Assembly: GCA_001953215.1 (NCBI GenBank)
Contig: CP019169.1
Location: forward strand, 1,736,001-1,800,000
DNA length: 64,000 nucleotides
Reading direction: 5' to 3'
Origin: Betaproteobacteria bacterium GR16-43
Lineage (GTDB): Bacteria > Pseudomonadota > Gammaproteobacteria > Burkholderiales > Usitatibacteraceae
Below the pieces are notes generated by a model that saw only the letters and a program-made list of their open reading frames with translations, was not told where the DNA came from and made no database searches. The position numbers and the translations under genes are program-made. How positions within the stretch are numbered: position 1 is the stretch's first letter; each line of letters starts with the position of its first letter. This document shows, in pieces, positions 1 through 8,515 of this stretch.

Positions 1-1
1 G

Positions 2-661
2 ACCGTGTTCTCCGAGCAACCTTCGGCGATGGCCTCGAAGTGGACCCAGCTCGGGGCCCGGCGCCTGCACGTGGTGGACCTGAACGGCGCCGTGGCCGGC
101 AAGCCGCGCAACGAGGAAGCCGTGAAGGCGATCGTGGCGGCGGTGAACCCGGATATTCCCATCCAGCTGGGCGGCGGCATCCGGGACCTGGACACCATCG
201 AGCGCTACCTGGACGACGGCGTTTCGTACGTCATCATCGGAACCGCCGCGGTCAAGAACCCCGGCTTCCTGCACGAGGCGTGCGATGCATTCCCCGGCCA
301 CATCATGGTCGGCCTCGACGCGAAGGACGGAAAGGTCGCCACCGACGGCTGGTCGAAGCTGACCGGCCACGACGTGCTCGACCTCGCCAAGCGTTTCCAG
401 GACTACGGCGTGGAAGCCGTCATCTACACCGACATCGGACGCGACGGGATGCTGGGCGGCGTGAACGTCGCGGCGACCGTGAAGCTCGCCCAGGCGCTCT
501 CGGTGCCGGTGATCGCGAGCGGCGGCCTCACCAACCTCGACGACGTGAAGCAGCTCTGCGCCGTGGAATCCGAAGGCATCACCGGTGCCATCGCCGGACG
601 TTCCATCTACGAGGGCACGCTCGACTTCGCCGCCGCGCAGAAGCTCGCCGACGGCTCCTGA
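2..661 (+). CDS. hisA: HisA, ProFAR isomerase (5' truncated)
   Basis: This cytoplasmic enzyme of histidine synthesis isomerises ProFAR to PRFAR, the substrate of HisF/HisH. The window cuts off roughly the first 28 residues; the frame is open from base 2. The remaining 219 residues show the beta/alpha-barrel signatures of the family: VDLNGA near the cut, LGGGIRD, and the C-terminal phosphate-binding ASGG. The GTG at position 5 is an internal valine codon and not the start. The stop TGA shares one base with the hisF ATG, so translation is probably coupled. It is the first visible gene of a hisA-hisF-hisI-hisE run. Confidence 0.96.
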   Translation, partial: TVFSEQPSAMASKWTQLGARRLHVVDLNGAVAGKPRNEEAVKAIVAAVNPDIPIQLGGGIRDLDTIERYLDDGVSYVIIGTAAVKNPGFLHEACDAFPGHIMVGLDAKDGKVATDGWSKLTGHDVLDLAKRFQDYGVEAVIYTDIGRDGMLGGVNVAATVKLAQALSVPVIASGGLTNLDDVKQLCAVESEGITGAIAGRSIYEGTLDFAAAQKLADGS

Positions 662-1422
662 TGGGCCTCGCGAAGCGCATCATCCCCTGTCTCGACGTGC
701 ACGCCGGCCGCGTGGTGAAGGGCATCAACTTCGTCCAGCTGCGCGACGCCGGCGATCCGGTCGAGGCGGCTCGCCGCTACAACGAGGCGGGTGCCGACGA
801 GCTCACGTTCCTCGACATCACCGCGTCGAGCGATGCGCGCGACACGATCCTCGACGTCATCTCGCGCGTGGCCGACGAAGTGTTCATCCCGCTCACGGTG
901 GGCGGCGGCGTGCGGCGCGTGGAGGACGTGAGGAAGCTCCTCAACGCGGGCGCCGACAAGGTCAGCATCAACACCTCCGCAGTCGAGAACCCGGCGCTGG
1001 TGGAGGAGTCCGCGCGCCGCTTCGGCTCGCAGGCGATCGTGGTCGCGATCGACGCGCGCGGCCGCGAAGGCGGCGGCTGGGAGGTCTATACCCATGGCGG
1101 CCGCAAGGCCACGGGCAAGGACGTGGTGGCGTGGGCGCGCGAGATGACGGAGCGGGGCGCCGGCGAGATCCTGCTCACGAGCATGGACCGCGACGGCACC
1201 AAGAGCGGTTTCGATTGCGCGCTCACGCGCGCGGTCTCCGACGCGGTCGCCGTGCCGGTGATCGCGAGCGGGGGTGTCGGCACGCTCGAGCACCTCGCCC
1301 TCGGCATCGAGGACGGCCGGGCGGACGCGGTGCTCGCCGCATCCGTGTTCCACTTCGGCGAGATCACCGTTCCCGAGGCGAAGCGCTTCCTCGCCGCGCG
1401 CGGCATCGAGATGCGGCTGTGA
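661..1422 (+). CDS. hisF: HisF, imidazole glycerol phosphate synthase cyclase subunit
   Basis: HisF forms imidazole glycerol phosphate and AICAR from PRFAR, using ammonia supplied by the HisH glutaminase. The 253-residue product has the normal length. It begins [11 protein letters not shown], with the catalytic aspartate of the CLDV motif, and carries TVGGGVR and ASGGVG phosphate-binding loops and the second catalytic aspartate region [10 protein letters not shown]. Its ATG overlaps the hisA stop by one base, and its stop overlaps the hisI GTG start in a GTGA arrangement, so the four his genes are probably translationally coupled. Confidence 0.97.
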   Translation: MGLAKRIIPCLDVHAGRVVKGINFVQLRDAGDPVEAARRYNEAGADELTFLDITASSDARDTILDVISRVADEVFIPLTVGGGVRRVEDVRKLLNAGADKVSINTSAVENPALVEESARRFGSQAIVVAIDARGREGGGWEVYTHGGRKATGKDVVAWAREMTERGAGEILLTSMDRDGTKSGFDCALTRAVSDAVAVPVIASGGVGTLEHLALGIEDGRADAVLAASVFHFGEITVPEAKRFLAARGIEMRL

Positions 1423-1811
1423 GCGACTGGATCGAAGCGGTGGCCTGGAACGCCGAAGGGCTCGTGCCCGCCGTCGCGCAGGATGCGACGTCCGGGGAGG
1501 TGCTCACGCTCGCGTGGATGAACCGCGACGCGCTGCGCCGCACGGTGGAATCGGGCGAGGCCGTGTACTGGTCGCGCTCGCGCAAGGCGCTCTGGCACAA
1601 GGGCGAGAGCTCGGGCCATTTCCAGAAGGTGGTCGAGATCCGCATCGATTGCGACGCCGACGCGGTCCTGCTGCGCGTCGAATCGGTGGGCGGCGTGGCC
1701 TGCCATACGGGCCGGCGCCGCTGCTTCTTCAACAAGCTCGAGGGCGCGGGCGGCGAGCGCCGCTGGGTGGCCACCGAATCCGTGATCGAGGAGCCGCGCG
1801 GCCATGGCTGA
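1419..1811 (+). CDS. hisI: HisI, phosphoribosyl-AMP cyclohydrolase
   Basis: HisI opens the adenine ring of phosphoribosyl-AMP, step three of histidine synthesis. The 130-residue protein is the stand-alone form, separate from HisE. It contains the substrate-binding YWSRSR and LWHKGE segments, the DCDAD metal-binding motif and the zinc-ligand CHTGRRRCF motif. The GTG at 1419 was chosen because it overlaps the hisF stop as GTGA and places SDWIEAV at the N-terminus. The 3' end overlaps hisE by eight bases. Confidence 0.95.
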   Translation: MSDWIEAVAWNAEGLVPAVAQDATSGEVLTLAWMNRDALRRTVESGEAVYWSRSRKALWHKGESSGHFQKVVEIRIDCDADAVLLRVESVGGVACHTGRRRCFFNKLEGAGGERRWVATESVIEEPRGHG

Positions 1812-2124
1812 GCGCGACGTGCTGAAGCAGCTCGAGGAAACGATCGCGAAGCGCCGCGCCGCCGACCCGAAGTCGTCCTACGTCGCGTCGCTGAACGCGA
1901 AGGGCCTGGATGCGATCCTGAAGAAGGTGGGCGAGGAGGCGACCGAGACGGTCATCGCGTCGAAGTCCGGCGAGCGCTCGGCGATCGTGCACGAGACCGC
2001 GGACCTCTGGTTCCACTGCCTCGTGATGCTTGCGCATCACGGCATCGCCCTGGACGAGGTGCTCTCCGAACTCGAGCGGCGCGAAGGCCGCTCGGGCCTC
2101 GACGAGAAGAATTCGCGAACCTGA
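1804..2124 (+). CDS. hisE: HisE, phosphoribosyl-ATP pyrophosphatase
   Basis: HisE hydrolyses phosphoribosyl-ATP to phosphoribosyl-AMP, the step before HisI. The 106-residue all-alpha MazG-like protein shows the conserved KKVGEEATE segment, whose glutamates bind magnesium, and the DLWFHCLV helix. Its start lies inside the last codons of hisI. In enterobacteria the two activities are fused as HisIE; here they are separate but overlapping genes. A strong AAGGAGG follows the stop and serves the next gene. Confidence 0.95.
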   Translation: MAERDVLKQLEETIAKRRAADPKSSYVASLNAKGLDAILKKVGEEATETVIASKSGERSAIVHETADLWFHCLVMLAHHGIALDEVLSELERREGRSGLDEKNSRT

Positions 2125-2134
2125 AGGAGGCCGC

Positions 2135-2488
2135 GTGGAAACCGATTGCATCTTTTGCAAGATCGTCGAGGGCAAGATCCCCAGCCGCAAGGTGTTCGAG
2201 GACGACGAGGTCCTCGCGTTCCACGACATCAACCCGCTGGCGGCCGTGCACTTCATGGTGATTCCCAAGAAGCACATCGCGTCCCTCTCCGATGCCGGGC
2301 CGGAGGATGCCGCGGTCCTGGGCAAGATCCTCACGCTGGCGGCCCGGCTGGCGCGCGAGCAGGGCTCCCCGGATGGCTTTCGCACCATTGTGAACACGGG
2401 GAAGATCGGCCGGCAGGACGTGTATCATTTGCACGTCCATATCATCGGCGGGCCGAACCCGCTCCCGCGAATGATCGCGAAGGAATAG
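2135..2488 (+). CDS. HIT family nucleotide-binding protein (HinT-like)
   Basis: This is a histidine-triad purine nucleoside phosphoramidase of the HinT type, expected to hydrolyse AMP-lysine-like phosphoramidates. The 117-residue protein carries the triad HLHVHIIGG with histidines at about residues 98, 100 and 102, and the N-terminal CIFCKI motif. The GTG at 2135 was chosen because AAGGAGG lies five bases upstream; longer in-frame starts fall inside hisE. Its position between hisE and tatA is common in Betaproteobacteria and does not by itself imply a role in histidine synthesis. Confidence 0.93.
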   Translation: METDCIFCKIVEGKIPSRKVFEDDEVLAFHDINPLAAVHFMVIPKKHIASLSDAGPEDAAVLGKILTLAARLAREQGSPDGFRTIVNTGKIGRQDVYHLHVHIIGGPNPLPRMIAKE

Positions 2489-2513
2489 TTCGGGTCGCGC
2501 ACCGGAGATCGTC

Positions 2514-2738
2514 ATGGGTTCAATGAGCTGGATTCACTGGGTTGTCGTGCTGGTCATCGTGCTGGTGATCTTCGGCACGAAGAAGCTGCGCAACATCGGA
2601 AGCGACCTCGGAGGCGCGGTGAAGGGCTTCAAGGACGGCATGAAGGGCGGCGAGGAGACCAAGAGCGCCGGCGAGATCGCAGCGAACCCCGCAGGCACCA
2701 CCATCGACGGCGAGGTCAGGGACAAGCAGAAGTCCTGA
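2514..2738 (+). CDS. tatA: TatA, twin-arginine translocase pore subunit
   Basis: TatA oligomerises to form the transport pore for folded proteins carrying twin-arginine signals. The 74-residue product has one N-terminal membrane helix (about residues 5-22), the [14 protein letters not shown] hinge and amphipathic helix, and a short charged tail, as is usual. The ATG at 2514 has GGAG six bases upstream; a second ATG at 2523 would remove three residues. The Rieske protein encoded 3 kb downstream is a likely substrate. Confidence 0.95.
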   Translation: MGSMSWIHWVVVLVIVLVIFGTKKLRNIGSDLGGAVKGFKDGMKGGEETKSAGEIAANPAGTTIDGEVRDKQKS

Positions 2739-2739
2739 C

Positions 2740-2773
2740 CGCGGCGGGCAACGCCCCGGCGCCCGCTGCCGCG
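2740..2773 (+). other. Stem-loop between tatA and tatB
   Basis: The 45-base gap contains a GC-rich imperfect hairpin: CGCGGC (2740-2745) pairs with GCCGCG (2768-2773) and GGGC (2746-2749) pairs with GCCC (2761-2764), with a three-base bulge. No U-tract follows. It could protect the tatA end or reduce read-through, since cells need far more TatA than TatB; that role is inference. Confidence 0.4.
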
Positions 2774-2783
2774 GGCCTCCAGC

Positions 2784-3242
2784 ATGTTCGACATCGGATT
2801 CTCCGAACTCATCGTCATCGGCATCGTGGCCCTCGTGGTGATCGGGCCCGAACGGCTGCCGCGCGTCGCGCGCACGCTGGGCGTGCTCTTCGGGCGGATG
2901 CAGCGCTACGTCTCGCAAGTGAAATCCGACATCAACCGCGAGATGGACCTCTCCGAGCTGAATCGCGTGAAGAACGAGTTCGAGGGTGCCGCGCGCTCGT
3001 TCCAGAGCGACGTGCAAACCGCCATGAACAAGACCGAGTCCGAGCTGCGTGAAGCGCAGGCCTCGATCGAGAAGCAGCTGAACGACTCCGCCACCGATTC
3101 GGTGATGCCCTCCGCGCCCTTGACCGAGCCGCCCGTCGCGCCGTCGACGTCCCAGGGCCTGCTGGAGGATCCGGCGCCCTCGCCCCAGCTCGAGCTGGGC
3201 ATCGAGGAGCCGGTCGAGCCGCGCGAAAGGAAGGCCGGCTAG
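2784..3242 (+). CDS. tatB: TatB, twin-arginine translocase receptor subunit
   Basis: TatB forms the substrate-recognition complex with TatC in the inner membrane. The 152-residue protein starts MFDIGFSELIVIG, typical of TatB, with one membrane helix at about residues 5-22, the VIGPERLPRVART hinge, a long amphipathic helix and an acidic, proline-rich disordered tail. The FDIG-E start and the GPERLP motif separate it from TatA. It lies 12 bases before tatC. Confidence 0.96.
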   Translation: MFDIGFSELIVIGIVALVVIGPERLPRVARTLGVLFGRMQRYVSQVKSDINREMDLSELNRVKNEFEGAARSFQSDVQTAMNKTESELREAQASIEKQLNDSATDSVMPSAPLTEPPVAPSTSQGLLEDPAPSPQLELGIEEPVEPRERKAG

Positions 3243-3254
3243 GCCGCGCAACCG

Positions 3255-4010
3255 ATGGAGACCGGCACCGAGACTTTCCTCTCGCACCTGATCGAGCTGC
3301 GCGACCGCCTGCTGCGCTGCCTGGTGGTGGTGGGCATCGCGTTCATCCCCGCCTTCATCTACAGCGCTGAGATCTACGACTTCCTCGCGCGGCCCGTGAT
3401 CGCCTCGCTGCCCACGGGCTCCAAGATGATCGCCACCGGCGTGATCTCGCCGTTCCTCATCCCGATGAAGATCGCGATGCTCGCGGCGTTCCTCGCGGCG
3501 CTGCCCTACGTGCTCTACCAGGTCTGGGCGTTCGTGGCGCCGGGGCTCTACGCGCACGAGAAGAAGCTCGTCGTGCCGCTCATCGTGAGCAGCACGCTGC
3601 TGTTCTTCGTGGGCATGGCGTTCTGCTACTACTTCGTGTTCGGCGCCGTGTTCGAGTTCATCAACAAGTTCTCGCCGAAGAGCATCTCGCCCACGCCCGA
3701 CATCGAGGCCTATTTCAACTTCGTCATCGGCATGTTCCTCGCCTTCGGCATCGCGTTCGAGTTGCCGGTCGTGGTGGTCGTGCTCGTGCTCACCGGCATC
3801 GTCAACACCGACCAGCTGAGGGAGTGGCGCGGCTACGTGATCGTGGGGATCTTCGTGGTGGCCGCGGTGGTCACGCCGCCGGACGTGGTCTCGCAGCTCT
3901 CGCTCGCGATCCCGATGTGCCTGCTCTACGAGATCGGGCTGCTGGTCGCCCGCGTGGTGGAGAAGCGCCGCAAGGCGCCGGAACCGGTCGGGCGCCCTGC
4001 CGGCGAATAG
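3255..4010 (+). CDS. tatC: TatC, twin-arginine translocase signal-binding subunit
   Basis: TatC is the six-helix inner-membrane protein that binds the twin-arginine signal peptide. The 251-residue product has the usual length. It shows the N-terminal SHLIELRDRLL motif, the APGLYAHEKK periplasmic loop and the AFGIAFELPVVV helix containing the conserved glutamate. It ends the hisAFIE-HIT-tatABC run; its stop lies only three bases from the stop of the opposing protease gene, with no intrinsic terminator between them. Confidence 0.97.
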   Translation: METGTETFLSHLIELRDRLLRCLVVVGIAFIPAFIYSAEIYDFLARPVIASLPTGSKMIATGVISPFLIPMKIAMLAAFLAALPYVLYQVWAFVAPGLYAHEKKLVVPLIVSSTLLFFVGMAFCYYFVFGAVFEFINKFSPKSISPTPDIEAYFNFVIGMFLAFGIAFELPVVVVVLVLTGIVNTDQLREWRGYVIVGIFVVAAVVTPPDVVSQLSLAIPMCLLYEIGLLVARVVEKRRKAPEPVGRPAGE

Positions 4011-4013
4011 CGG

Positions 4014-5174
4014 CTACTCGTCGCCACGCGGCCGCGCGCGGCGCTTGCCGACCGTGACCTCGAGCGTGATCTCGCCGGTCTTCCTCAGCACTTTCACCGG
4101 GACCGACTTGCCGGGCGGCACCTCGGCGATCGCGTTCAACGCCTGGTTCACGTCGGTCACCGGCTTGTTGTTGACCGCGACGATCACGTCGCCCAGCTTG
4201 ATCCCGCCCTTCTCCGCCGGGCTGCCCTTCTCGATCGCGCCGACGATGGCGCCGCGCGCGCCCTTCATGCCCAGCGACTGGGCCAGGTCGGGGCTCAACC
4301 CGGTCACTTCGACGCCGAACCAGCCGCGCGTCACGGAGCCGGATTCGATGATCTGCTCCATCACGCGGCGCGCGAGGCTCGCGGGAATCGCGAAGCCGAT
4401 GCCCTGGTAGCCCCCGGTGCGGGAGAAGATCAGCGTGTTGATGCCGACCAGGTTGCCGCTGGCATCCACCAGCGCGCCGCCCGAGTTGCCCGGATTGATC
4501 GCCGCGTCGGTCTGGATGAAGCTTCCGAAGGGGCTCGCCGAGCCGATCTCGCGCCCCACCGCGCTCACGATGCCCATCGTGACGGTCTGGCCGACGCTGA
4601 ACGGGTCGCCGATGGCGAGCACGATGTCGCCCACGCGGGCGTTGTCGGGCGGACCGAAGGTGATCGGGGTGAGTCCGTTGGCCGGCACGCGCACGACGGC
4701 GAGGTCCGTTTCCGGGTCGAGGCCCACCACCTTGGCGGCGACCGTGCGGCCGTCGTGGAAGGTGACCTGGATGTCGGTCACGCCCTCGACCACGTGGTCG
4801 TTGGTGAGGATGTAGCCGTCCTTGCTCACGATCACGCCGGAGCCGAGCGAGAGTTGCGTCTCGGGCGGCGCGCTGAAGCGGTCGCCGAAGAAGCGCTGGA
4901 ACACCGGGTCCTGCAGCAGCGGATTGGCCCGCTTCACCTGGCGCGTGGCCGAGATGTTCACGACGGACGGGATCGCCTTCCTCGCGGCGTCGCTGAAGGA
5001 GTAGGGCCGCGGCGCGTTGGGCTGCAACGAGGCCGCGGACGCGGCCGGACCCTCGCGGACCTCCACGACCGTCGATCGCCACGCCAGCCAGTCGGGCTTC
5101 ACCAGGCTCACGACGAACAGCGCCGCGAGCGTCACGGTGACCGCCTGCGCGAACAGCAGCCAGATCCGGTGCAT
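4014..5174 (-). CDS. DegS/DegQ-type serine protease, membrane-anchored, single PDZ
   Basis: This is a trypsin-like HtrA-family periplasmic protease of 386 residues. Residues 5-25 form an uncleaved-looking membrane anchor. The protease domain carries the full triad: His127 in TNDHVV, Asp157 in ETDLAVV and Ser231 in GNSGGAL. A single PDZ domain spans about residues 285-375. One PDZ plus an anchor matches DegS; DegP/DegQ have two PDZ domains and a cleaved signal peptide. A role in envelope stress signalling is therefore plausible, but rseA/rpoE genes are not nearby. It lies six bases downstream of mscL and is probably cotranscribed with it. Confidence 0.92.
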   Translation of the reverse strand: MHRIWLLFAQAVTVTLAALFVVSLVKPDWLAWRSTVVEVREGPAASAASLQPNAPRPYSFSDAARKAIPSVVNISATRQVKRANPLLQDPVFQRFFGDRFSAPPETQLSLGSGVIVSKDGYILTNDHVVEGVTDIQVTFHDGRTVAAKVVGLDPETDLAVVRVPANGLTPITFGPPDNARVGDIVLAIGDPFSVGQTVTMGIVSAVGREIGSASPFGSFIQTDAAINPGNSGGALVDASGNLVGINTLIFSRTGGYQGIGFAIPASLARRVMEQIIESGSVTRGWFGVEVTGLSPDLAQSLGMKGARGAIVGAIEKGSPAEKGGIKLGDVIVAVNNKPVTDVNQALNAIAEVPPGKSVPVKVLRKTGEITLEVTVGKRRARPRGDE

Positions 5175-5180
5175 CGAGCG

Positions 5181-5603
5181 CTACTTTGCCTTGAGGGCGT
5201 CGCGGATTTCGCGCAGCAGGACGACGTCCTCGGGCGGCGCGGGCGGCGGCGGGGGCGCGGCCCGGCGCAGCTTGTTCACCTGCTTCACCATCAGGAAGAT
5301 GATGAACGCCAGGATGATGAAGTTGATCGAGACCGTGACGAAGTTGCCCCACGCGAAGACGGGGACCCCGGCCTTCTTCACGGCATCGAGGGTTTGGGGG
5401 ATGCCCGGGGGGATGTCCTTCAGGGCGATGAAGTAGTTGGAGAAGTCCAAACCCCCGAAAATCCGGCCCACGACGGGCATGACGACGTCGTTCACGAGCG
5501 AGTCGACGATTTTTCCGAAGGCCGCGCCGACGATCACGCCGACGGCCAGGTCGACCACGTTGCCCTTGACAGCGAACTCCTTGAATTCCGAGGCGATTCC
5601 CAT
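5181..5603 (-). CDS. mscL: MscL, large-conductance mechanosensitive channel
   Basis: MscL opens under membrane tension to release solutes during hypo-osmotic shock. The 140-residue protein has the N-terminal amphipathic [16 protein letters not shown] segment, TM1 with GVIVGAAFG, a periplasmic loop, TM2 and a cytoplasmic helix after a run of prolines. Two consecutive ATGs exist at 5606 and 5603. The second was chosen because GGAG lies six bases upstream of it. Its promoter is listed separately, and the protease gene follows after a six-base gap. Confidence 0.95.
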   Translation of the reverse strand: MGIASEFKEFAVKGNVVDLAVGVIVGAAFGKIVDSLVNDVVMPVVGRIFGGLDFSNYFIALKDIPPGIPQTLDAVKKAGVPVFAWGNFVTVSINFIILAFIIFLMVKQVNKLRRAAPPPPPAPPEDVVLLREIRDALKAK

Positions 5604-5640
5604 CATTTTCTCCAGTCCGGCGGAGCCGGGTTGCAGGCCA

Positions 5641-5668
5641 ATCTAAGGGGGGTCGGAGGGGGCGTCAA
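5641..5668 (-). promoter_or_regulatory. Sigma-70-like promoter for mscL
   Basis: Read on the minus strand, TTGACG (5668-5663) is followed after 16 bases by TTAGAT (5646-5641). The start codon lies about 38 bases downstream. The match is good and the position sensible, but it is not experimentally supported. Confidence 0.55.
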
Positions 5669-5691
5669 TCAGCCAAAACCGACGCCCGGGC

Positions 5692-5721
5692 TTTAAGCCG
5701 GGGGGGTGAATCCGCTAGAAT
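5692..5721 (+). promoter_or_regulatory. Possible promoter for petABC
   Basis: TAGAAT (5716-5721) is a fair -10 box about 50 bases before the petA start. The -35 candidate TTTAAG (5692-5697), 18 bases upstream, is weak. The surrounding sequence is otherwise GC-rich, which makes the AT-rich -10 stand out. Confidence 0.35.
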
Positions 5722-5771
5722 AATCAATTAGTCACCCGCTGCCCCCCCTTTCCTCTGGCCCAACCAACAAA

Positions 5772-6377
5772 ATGACTGCCATCGTCAATGACCAGGTCGA
5801 CGAGAAGAAGCGCCGCTGGCTGATCGTCACGACCTCTGCCGCGGGCGCCGCGGCCGCGGCCGGTGTCGCCGGCCCGTTCCTGATGAGCTGGTTCCCGAGC
5901 GCCCGCGCGCTCGCGGCCGGCGCACCCGTCGAAGTGCCGATCGACAAGCTCGAGCTCGGCCAGCAGATCACCGTGGAATGGCGCGGCAAGCCGATCTGGG
6001 TGCTGCGCCGCACGAAGGAGATGCTCGATGGCCTGGAGAAAGTCGATCCGGTGCTGGTCGATCCCGAATCCAAGGCGTCGGAGCAGCCCACCTACGTGAG
6101 CGGCCGCGCTCGCTCGATCAAGCCCGAATACTTCATCTGCGAAGGCGTCTGCACCCACCTCGGTTGCTCGCCCACGCTCAAGAAGGAGATCGGCGCGGCA
6201 TCGGACATGGGTGCGGATTGGCCGGGCGGCTACTACTGCCCCTGCCATAACTCGCGCTTCGACCTCGCCGCTCGCGTCTTCAAGGGCTCGCCGGCGCCGG
6301 CGAACCTGAAGATCCCGCCGCACCGTTACCAAACCGACGCCGTGGTCGTGATCGGCGAGGACACCAAGGGAGCCTGA
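5772..6377 (+). CDS. petA: PetA, Rieske iron-sulfur subunit of cytochrome bc1
   Basis: The Rieske subunit takes electrons from ubiquinol and passes them to cytochrome c1. The 201-residue protein has an N-terminal twin arginine (KKRRW, residues 12-16) before a membrane segment, as expected of a Tat substrate. Cluster ligands are Cys127 and His129 in CTHLGC, and Cys156 and His159 in CPCHNSRFD; Cys132 and Cys158 form the expected disulfide. Asn160 replaces the usual glycine of CPCHGS. No Shine-Dalgarno sequence is visible upstream of the ATG. petB follows five bases later. Confidence 0.96.
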   Translation: MTAIVNDQVDEKKRRWLIVTTSAAGAAAAAGVAGPFLMSWFPSARALAAGAPVEVPIDKLELGQQITVEWRGKPIWVLRRTKEMLDGLEKVDPVLVDPESKASEQPTYVSGRARSIKPEYFICEGVCTHLGCSPTLKKEIGAASDMGADWPGGYYCPCHNSRFDLAARVFKGSPAPANLKIPPHRYQTDAVVVIGEDTKGA

Positions 6378-6382
6378 GAACC

Positions 6383-7699
6383 ATGGCCGTCACGCAACAG
6401 AAGACTCCCGTCACGGGAGCCGGGCCCTTCAACGGGGTGCTCACGTGGGTCGACGCTCGCTTTCCGCTGGTCCGCATGTGGAAGGAGCAGCTCTCCGAGT
6501 ACTACGCGCCGAAGAACTTCAACTGGTGGTACTACTTCGGGTCGCTGGCGCTGCTGTGCCTGGTGATCCAGATCGTCTCCGGCATCTTCCTCACCATGAA
6601 CTACAAGCCGAGCGCGCAGGAGGCCTTCGCCTCCGTCGAGTACATCATGCGCGACGTGCCCGGCGGCTGGCTGATCCGGTACATCCATTCGACCGGCGCC
6701 TCGATGTTCTTCATCTGCATCTACCTGCACATGGCGCGCGGGCTGATGTACGGGTCGTATCGCAAGCCGCGCGAGCTGATCTGGATCTTCGGCGTCATGA
6801 TCTACCTGGCCCTGATGGGCGAGGCGTTCTTCGGCTACCTCCTGCCCTGGGGCCAGATGTCCTACTGGGGCGCGCAGGTGATCATCAACCTGTTCGGCAC
6901 CGTGCCCATCATCGGCCCGGACCTCGCGATCTGGATCCGCGGCGACTACAACGTCTCGGACGCGACGTTGAACCGCTTCTTCGCGCTGCACGTGATCGCG
7001 CTGCCCCTGGTGATCCTGGGCCTGGTCGCCGCGCACCTCACGGCGCTGCACGAGGTCGGGTCCAACAACCCGGACGGCGTCGAGATCTACAACGCGATCG
7101 ACCCGAAGAGCGGCAAGCCGATGGACGGCATCCCGATGCATCCGTACTACACGATCAAGGACATCTTCGGCGTCGCCGTCTTCCTGCTCGTGTTCTCGGC
7201 GATCGTGTTCTTCTCGCCGGAGATGGGCGGCTACTTCCTCGAGTACAACAACTTCATTCCCGCCGACCCGCTGAAGACGCCCGAGCACATCGCGCCGGTG
7301 TGGTACTTCACGCCGTACTACGCGATGCTGCGCGCCGTCCCGCCGATGTTCGGTTCGCAGTTCCCCGGCGTGGCGGTGATGGGCGCGGCCACGATGATCC
7401 TCTTCCTGCTGCCCTGGCTGGACCGCGGCAAGGTGAAGTCGATCCGCTATCGCGGCCCCAAGTACCGGATCTGGTTCACGGCCTTCATCATCTCGTTCCT
7501 GGTGCTGGGCTACCTCGGCGTCGAGCCGACCACGGTGTGGGGCGAGTTCGGCAAGGGCCTGCCCATCGTCGGCGGGGACTATGTCGCGCTGTGGGCCGCA
7601 CGCGTCCTCACGGTCGTCTATTTCGCGTTCTTCCTGCTGATGCCCTGGTTCACGCGCAACGACAAGGAAAGGCCCGAGCCGGTTCGGGTGACCGGGTGA
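6383..7699 (+). CDS. petB: PetB, cytochrome b subunit of cytochrome bc1
   Basis: This inner-membrane subunit holds hemes bL and bH and the Qo and Qi quinone sites. The 438-residue protein includes both the N-terminal b6-like part and the C-terminal part, fused as in bacterial bc1. Visible features are the heme-ligand histidines in helices B and D (STGASMFF, LHVIALPL), the GYLLPWGQMS segment and a PEH-containing Qo loop (PEHIAPVWYF, here in place of the classic PEWY). Its end overlaps a possible GTG start of petC as GTGA. Confidence 0.97.
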   Translation: MAVTQQKTPVTGAGPFNGVLTWVDARFPLVRMWKEQLSEYYAPKNFNWWYYFGSLALLCLVIQIVSGIFLTMNYKPSAQEAFASVEYIMRDVPGGWLIRYIHSTGASMFFICIYLHMARGLMYGSYRKPRELIWIFGVMIYLALMGEAFFGYLLPWGQMSYWGAQVIINLFGTVPIIGPDLAIWIRGDYNVSDATLNRFFALHVIALPLVILGLVAAHLTALHEVGSNNPDGVEIYNAIDPKSGKPMDGIPMHPYYTIKDIFGVAVFLLVFSAIVFFSPEMGGYFLEYNNFIPADPLKTPEHIAPVWYFTPYYAMLRAVPPMFGSQFPGVAVMGAATMILFLLPWLDRGKVKSIRYRGPKYRIWFTAFIISFLVLGYLGVEPTTVWGEFGKGLPIVGGDYVALWAARVLTVVYFAFFLLMPWFTRNDKERPEPVRVTG

Positions 7700-7704
7700 A
7701 GACC

Positions 7705-8448
7705 ATGAACCGCATCTCTCGGATCGTCCTCGCCGTCGCCGCCCTGGTGCCCGTGCTCGCCTTCGCTTCCGGCGCCAAGCTCGCGCTGGACAAGGCTCCC
7801 ATCAACCTGCACGACAAGGTGTCCCTGCAGCGCGGGGCCCAGGCTTTCGTGAATCACTGCCTCAATTGCCATTCGGCCAGCATGATGCGCTACAGCCGGC
7901 TGTCGGACCTGGGCCTCACCGAGGCGCAGATCCGCGACAACCTGCTGCTCGCGGGCGAGAAGGTCGGCGAATCGATGACCACCGCCCTCGACGCGAAGGA
8001 CGCGAAGGCGTTCTTCGGCGTCGTGCCGCCGGATCTCTCGCTCCTCGCGCGCTCGCGCGGTTCCGACTGGCTCTACACCTACCTGCGCGGCTTCTATCGC
8101 GACGCGGGCACCAAGACGGGATGGAACAACACCGTGTTCCCGAACGTCGGCATGCCCCACGTCCTCTGGGAATACCAGGGCGACCAGGTGATGCAGGTGA
8201 CCACGAAGGTGGATCCGGTCAGCGGTGACAAGGTCGAGTCGCACAAGCTCGTGCTCGACCGCCCCGGCAAGTTGAAGCCGGTCGAGTACGACCAGTACGT
8301 GTCCGACCTCGTGAACTTCATGACCTACGTATCGGAGCCCGCGCAGACCAACCGGAAGATGTGGGGCATCCTGGTGCTGTTCTTCCTGGCGGCGTTTGCC
8401 GTGATCACGCTGTTGCTCAAGAACGAGTACTGGAAGGACGTCCGCTAG
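7705..8448 (+). CDS. petC: PetC, cytochrome c1 subunit of cytochrome bc1
   Basis: Cytochrome c1 accepts electrons from the Rieske centre on the periplasmic side. The 247-residue protein has a signal peptide (residues 1-22), one covalent heme site Cys52-x2-Cys55-His56 and a C-terminal membrane anchor (MWGILVLFFLAAFAVITLLL) followed by NEYWKDVR. The ATG at 7705 is favoured because it directly opens the signal peptide; a GTG at 7696 overlapping the petB stop is the alternative. It completes the petABC operon. Confidence 0.96.
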   Translation: MNRISRIVLAVAALVPVLAFASGAKLALDKAPINLHDKVSLQRGAQAFVNHCLNCHSASMMRYSRLSDLGLTEAQIRDNLLLAGEKVGESMTTALDAKDAKAFFGVVPPDLSLLARSRGSDWLYTYLRGFYRDAGTKTGWNNTVFPNVGMPHVLWEYQGDQVMQVTTKVDPVSGDKVESHKLVLDRPGKLKPVEYDQYVSDLVNFMTYVSEPAQTNRKMWGILVLFFLAAFAVITLLLKNEYWKDVR

Positions 8449-8472
8449 CGGCACTCGCGCGCGCAGCAAAGA

Positions 8473-8488
8473 GGGGCCGAGAGGCCCC
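8473..8488 (+). other. Hairpin between petC and sspA
   Basis: GGGGCC (8473-8478), a GAGA tetraloop and GGCCCC (8483-8488) form a perfect six-base-pair stem. No U-tract follows, so it may pause or stabilise RNA rather than terminate transcription between petC and sspA. Confidence 0.4.
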
Positions 8489-8515
8489 CGGGGACGCGAC
8501 AAGGGGTAAAAAAAG

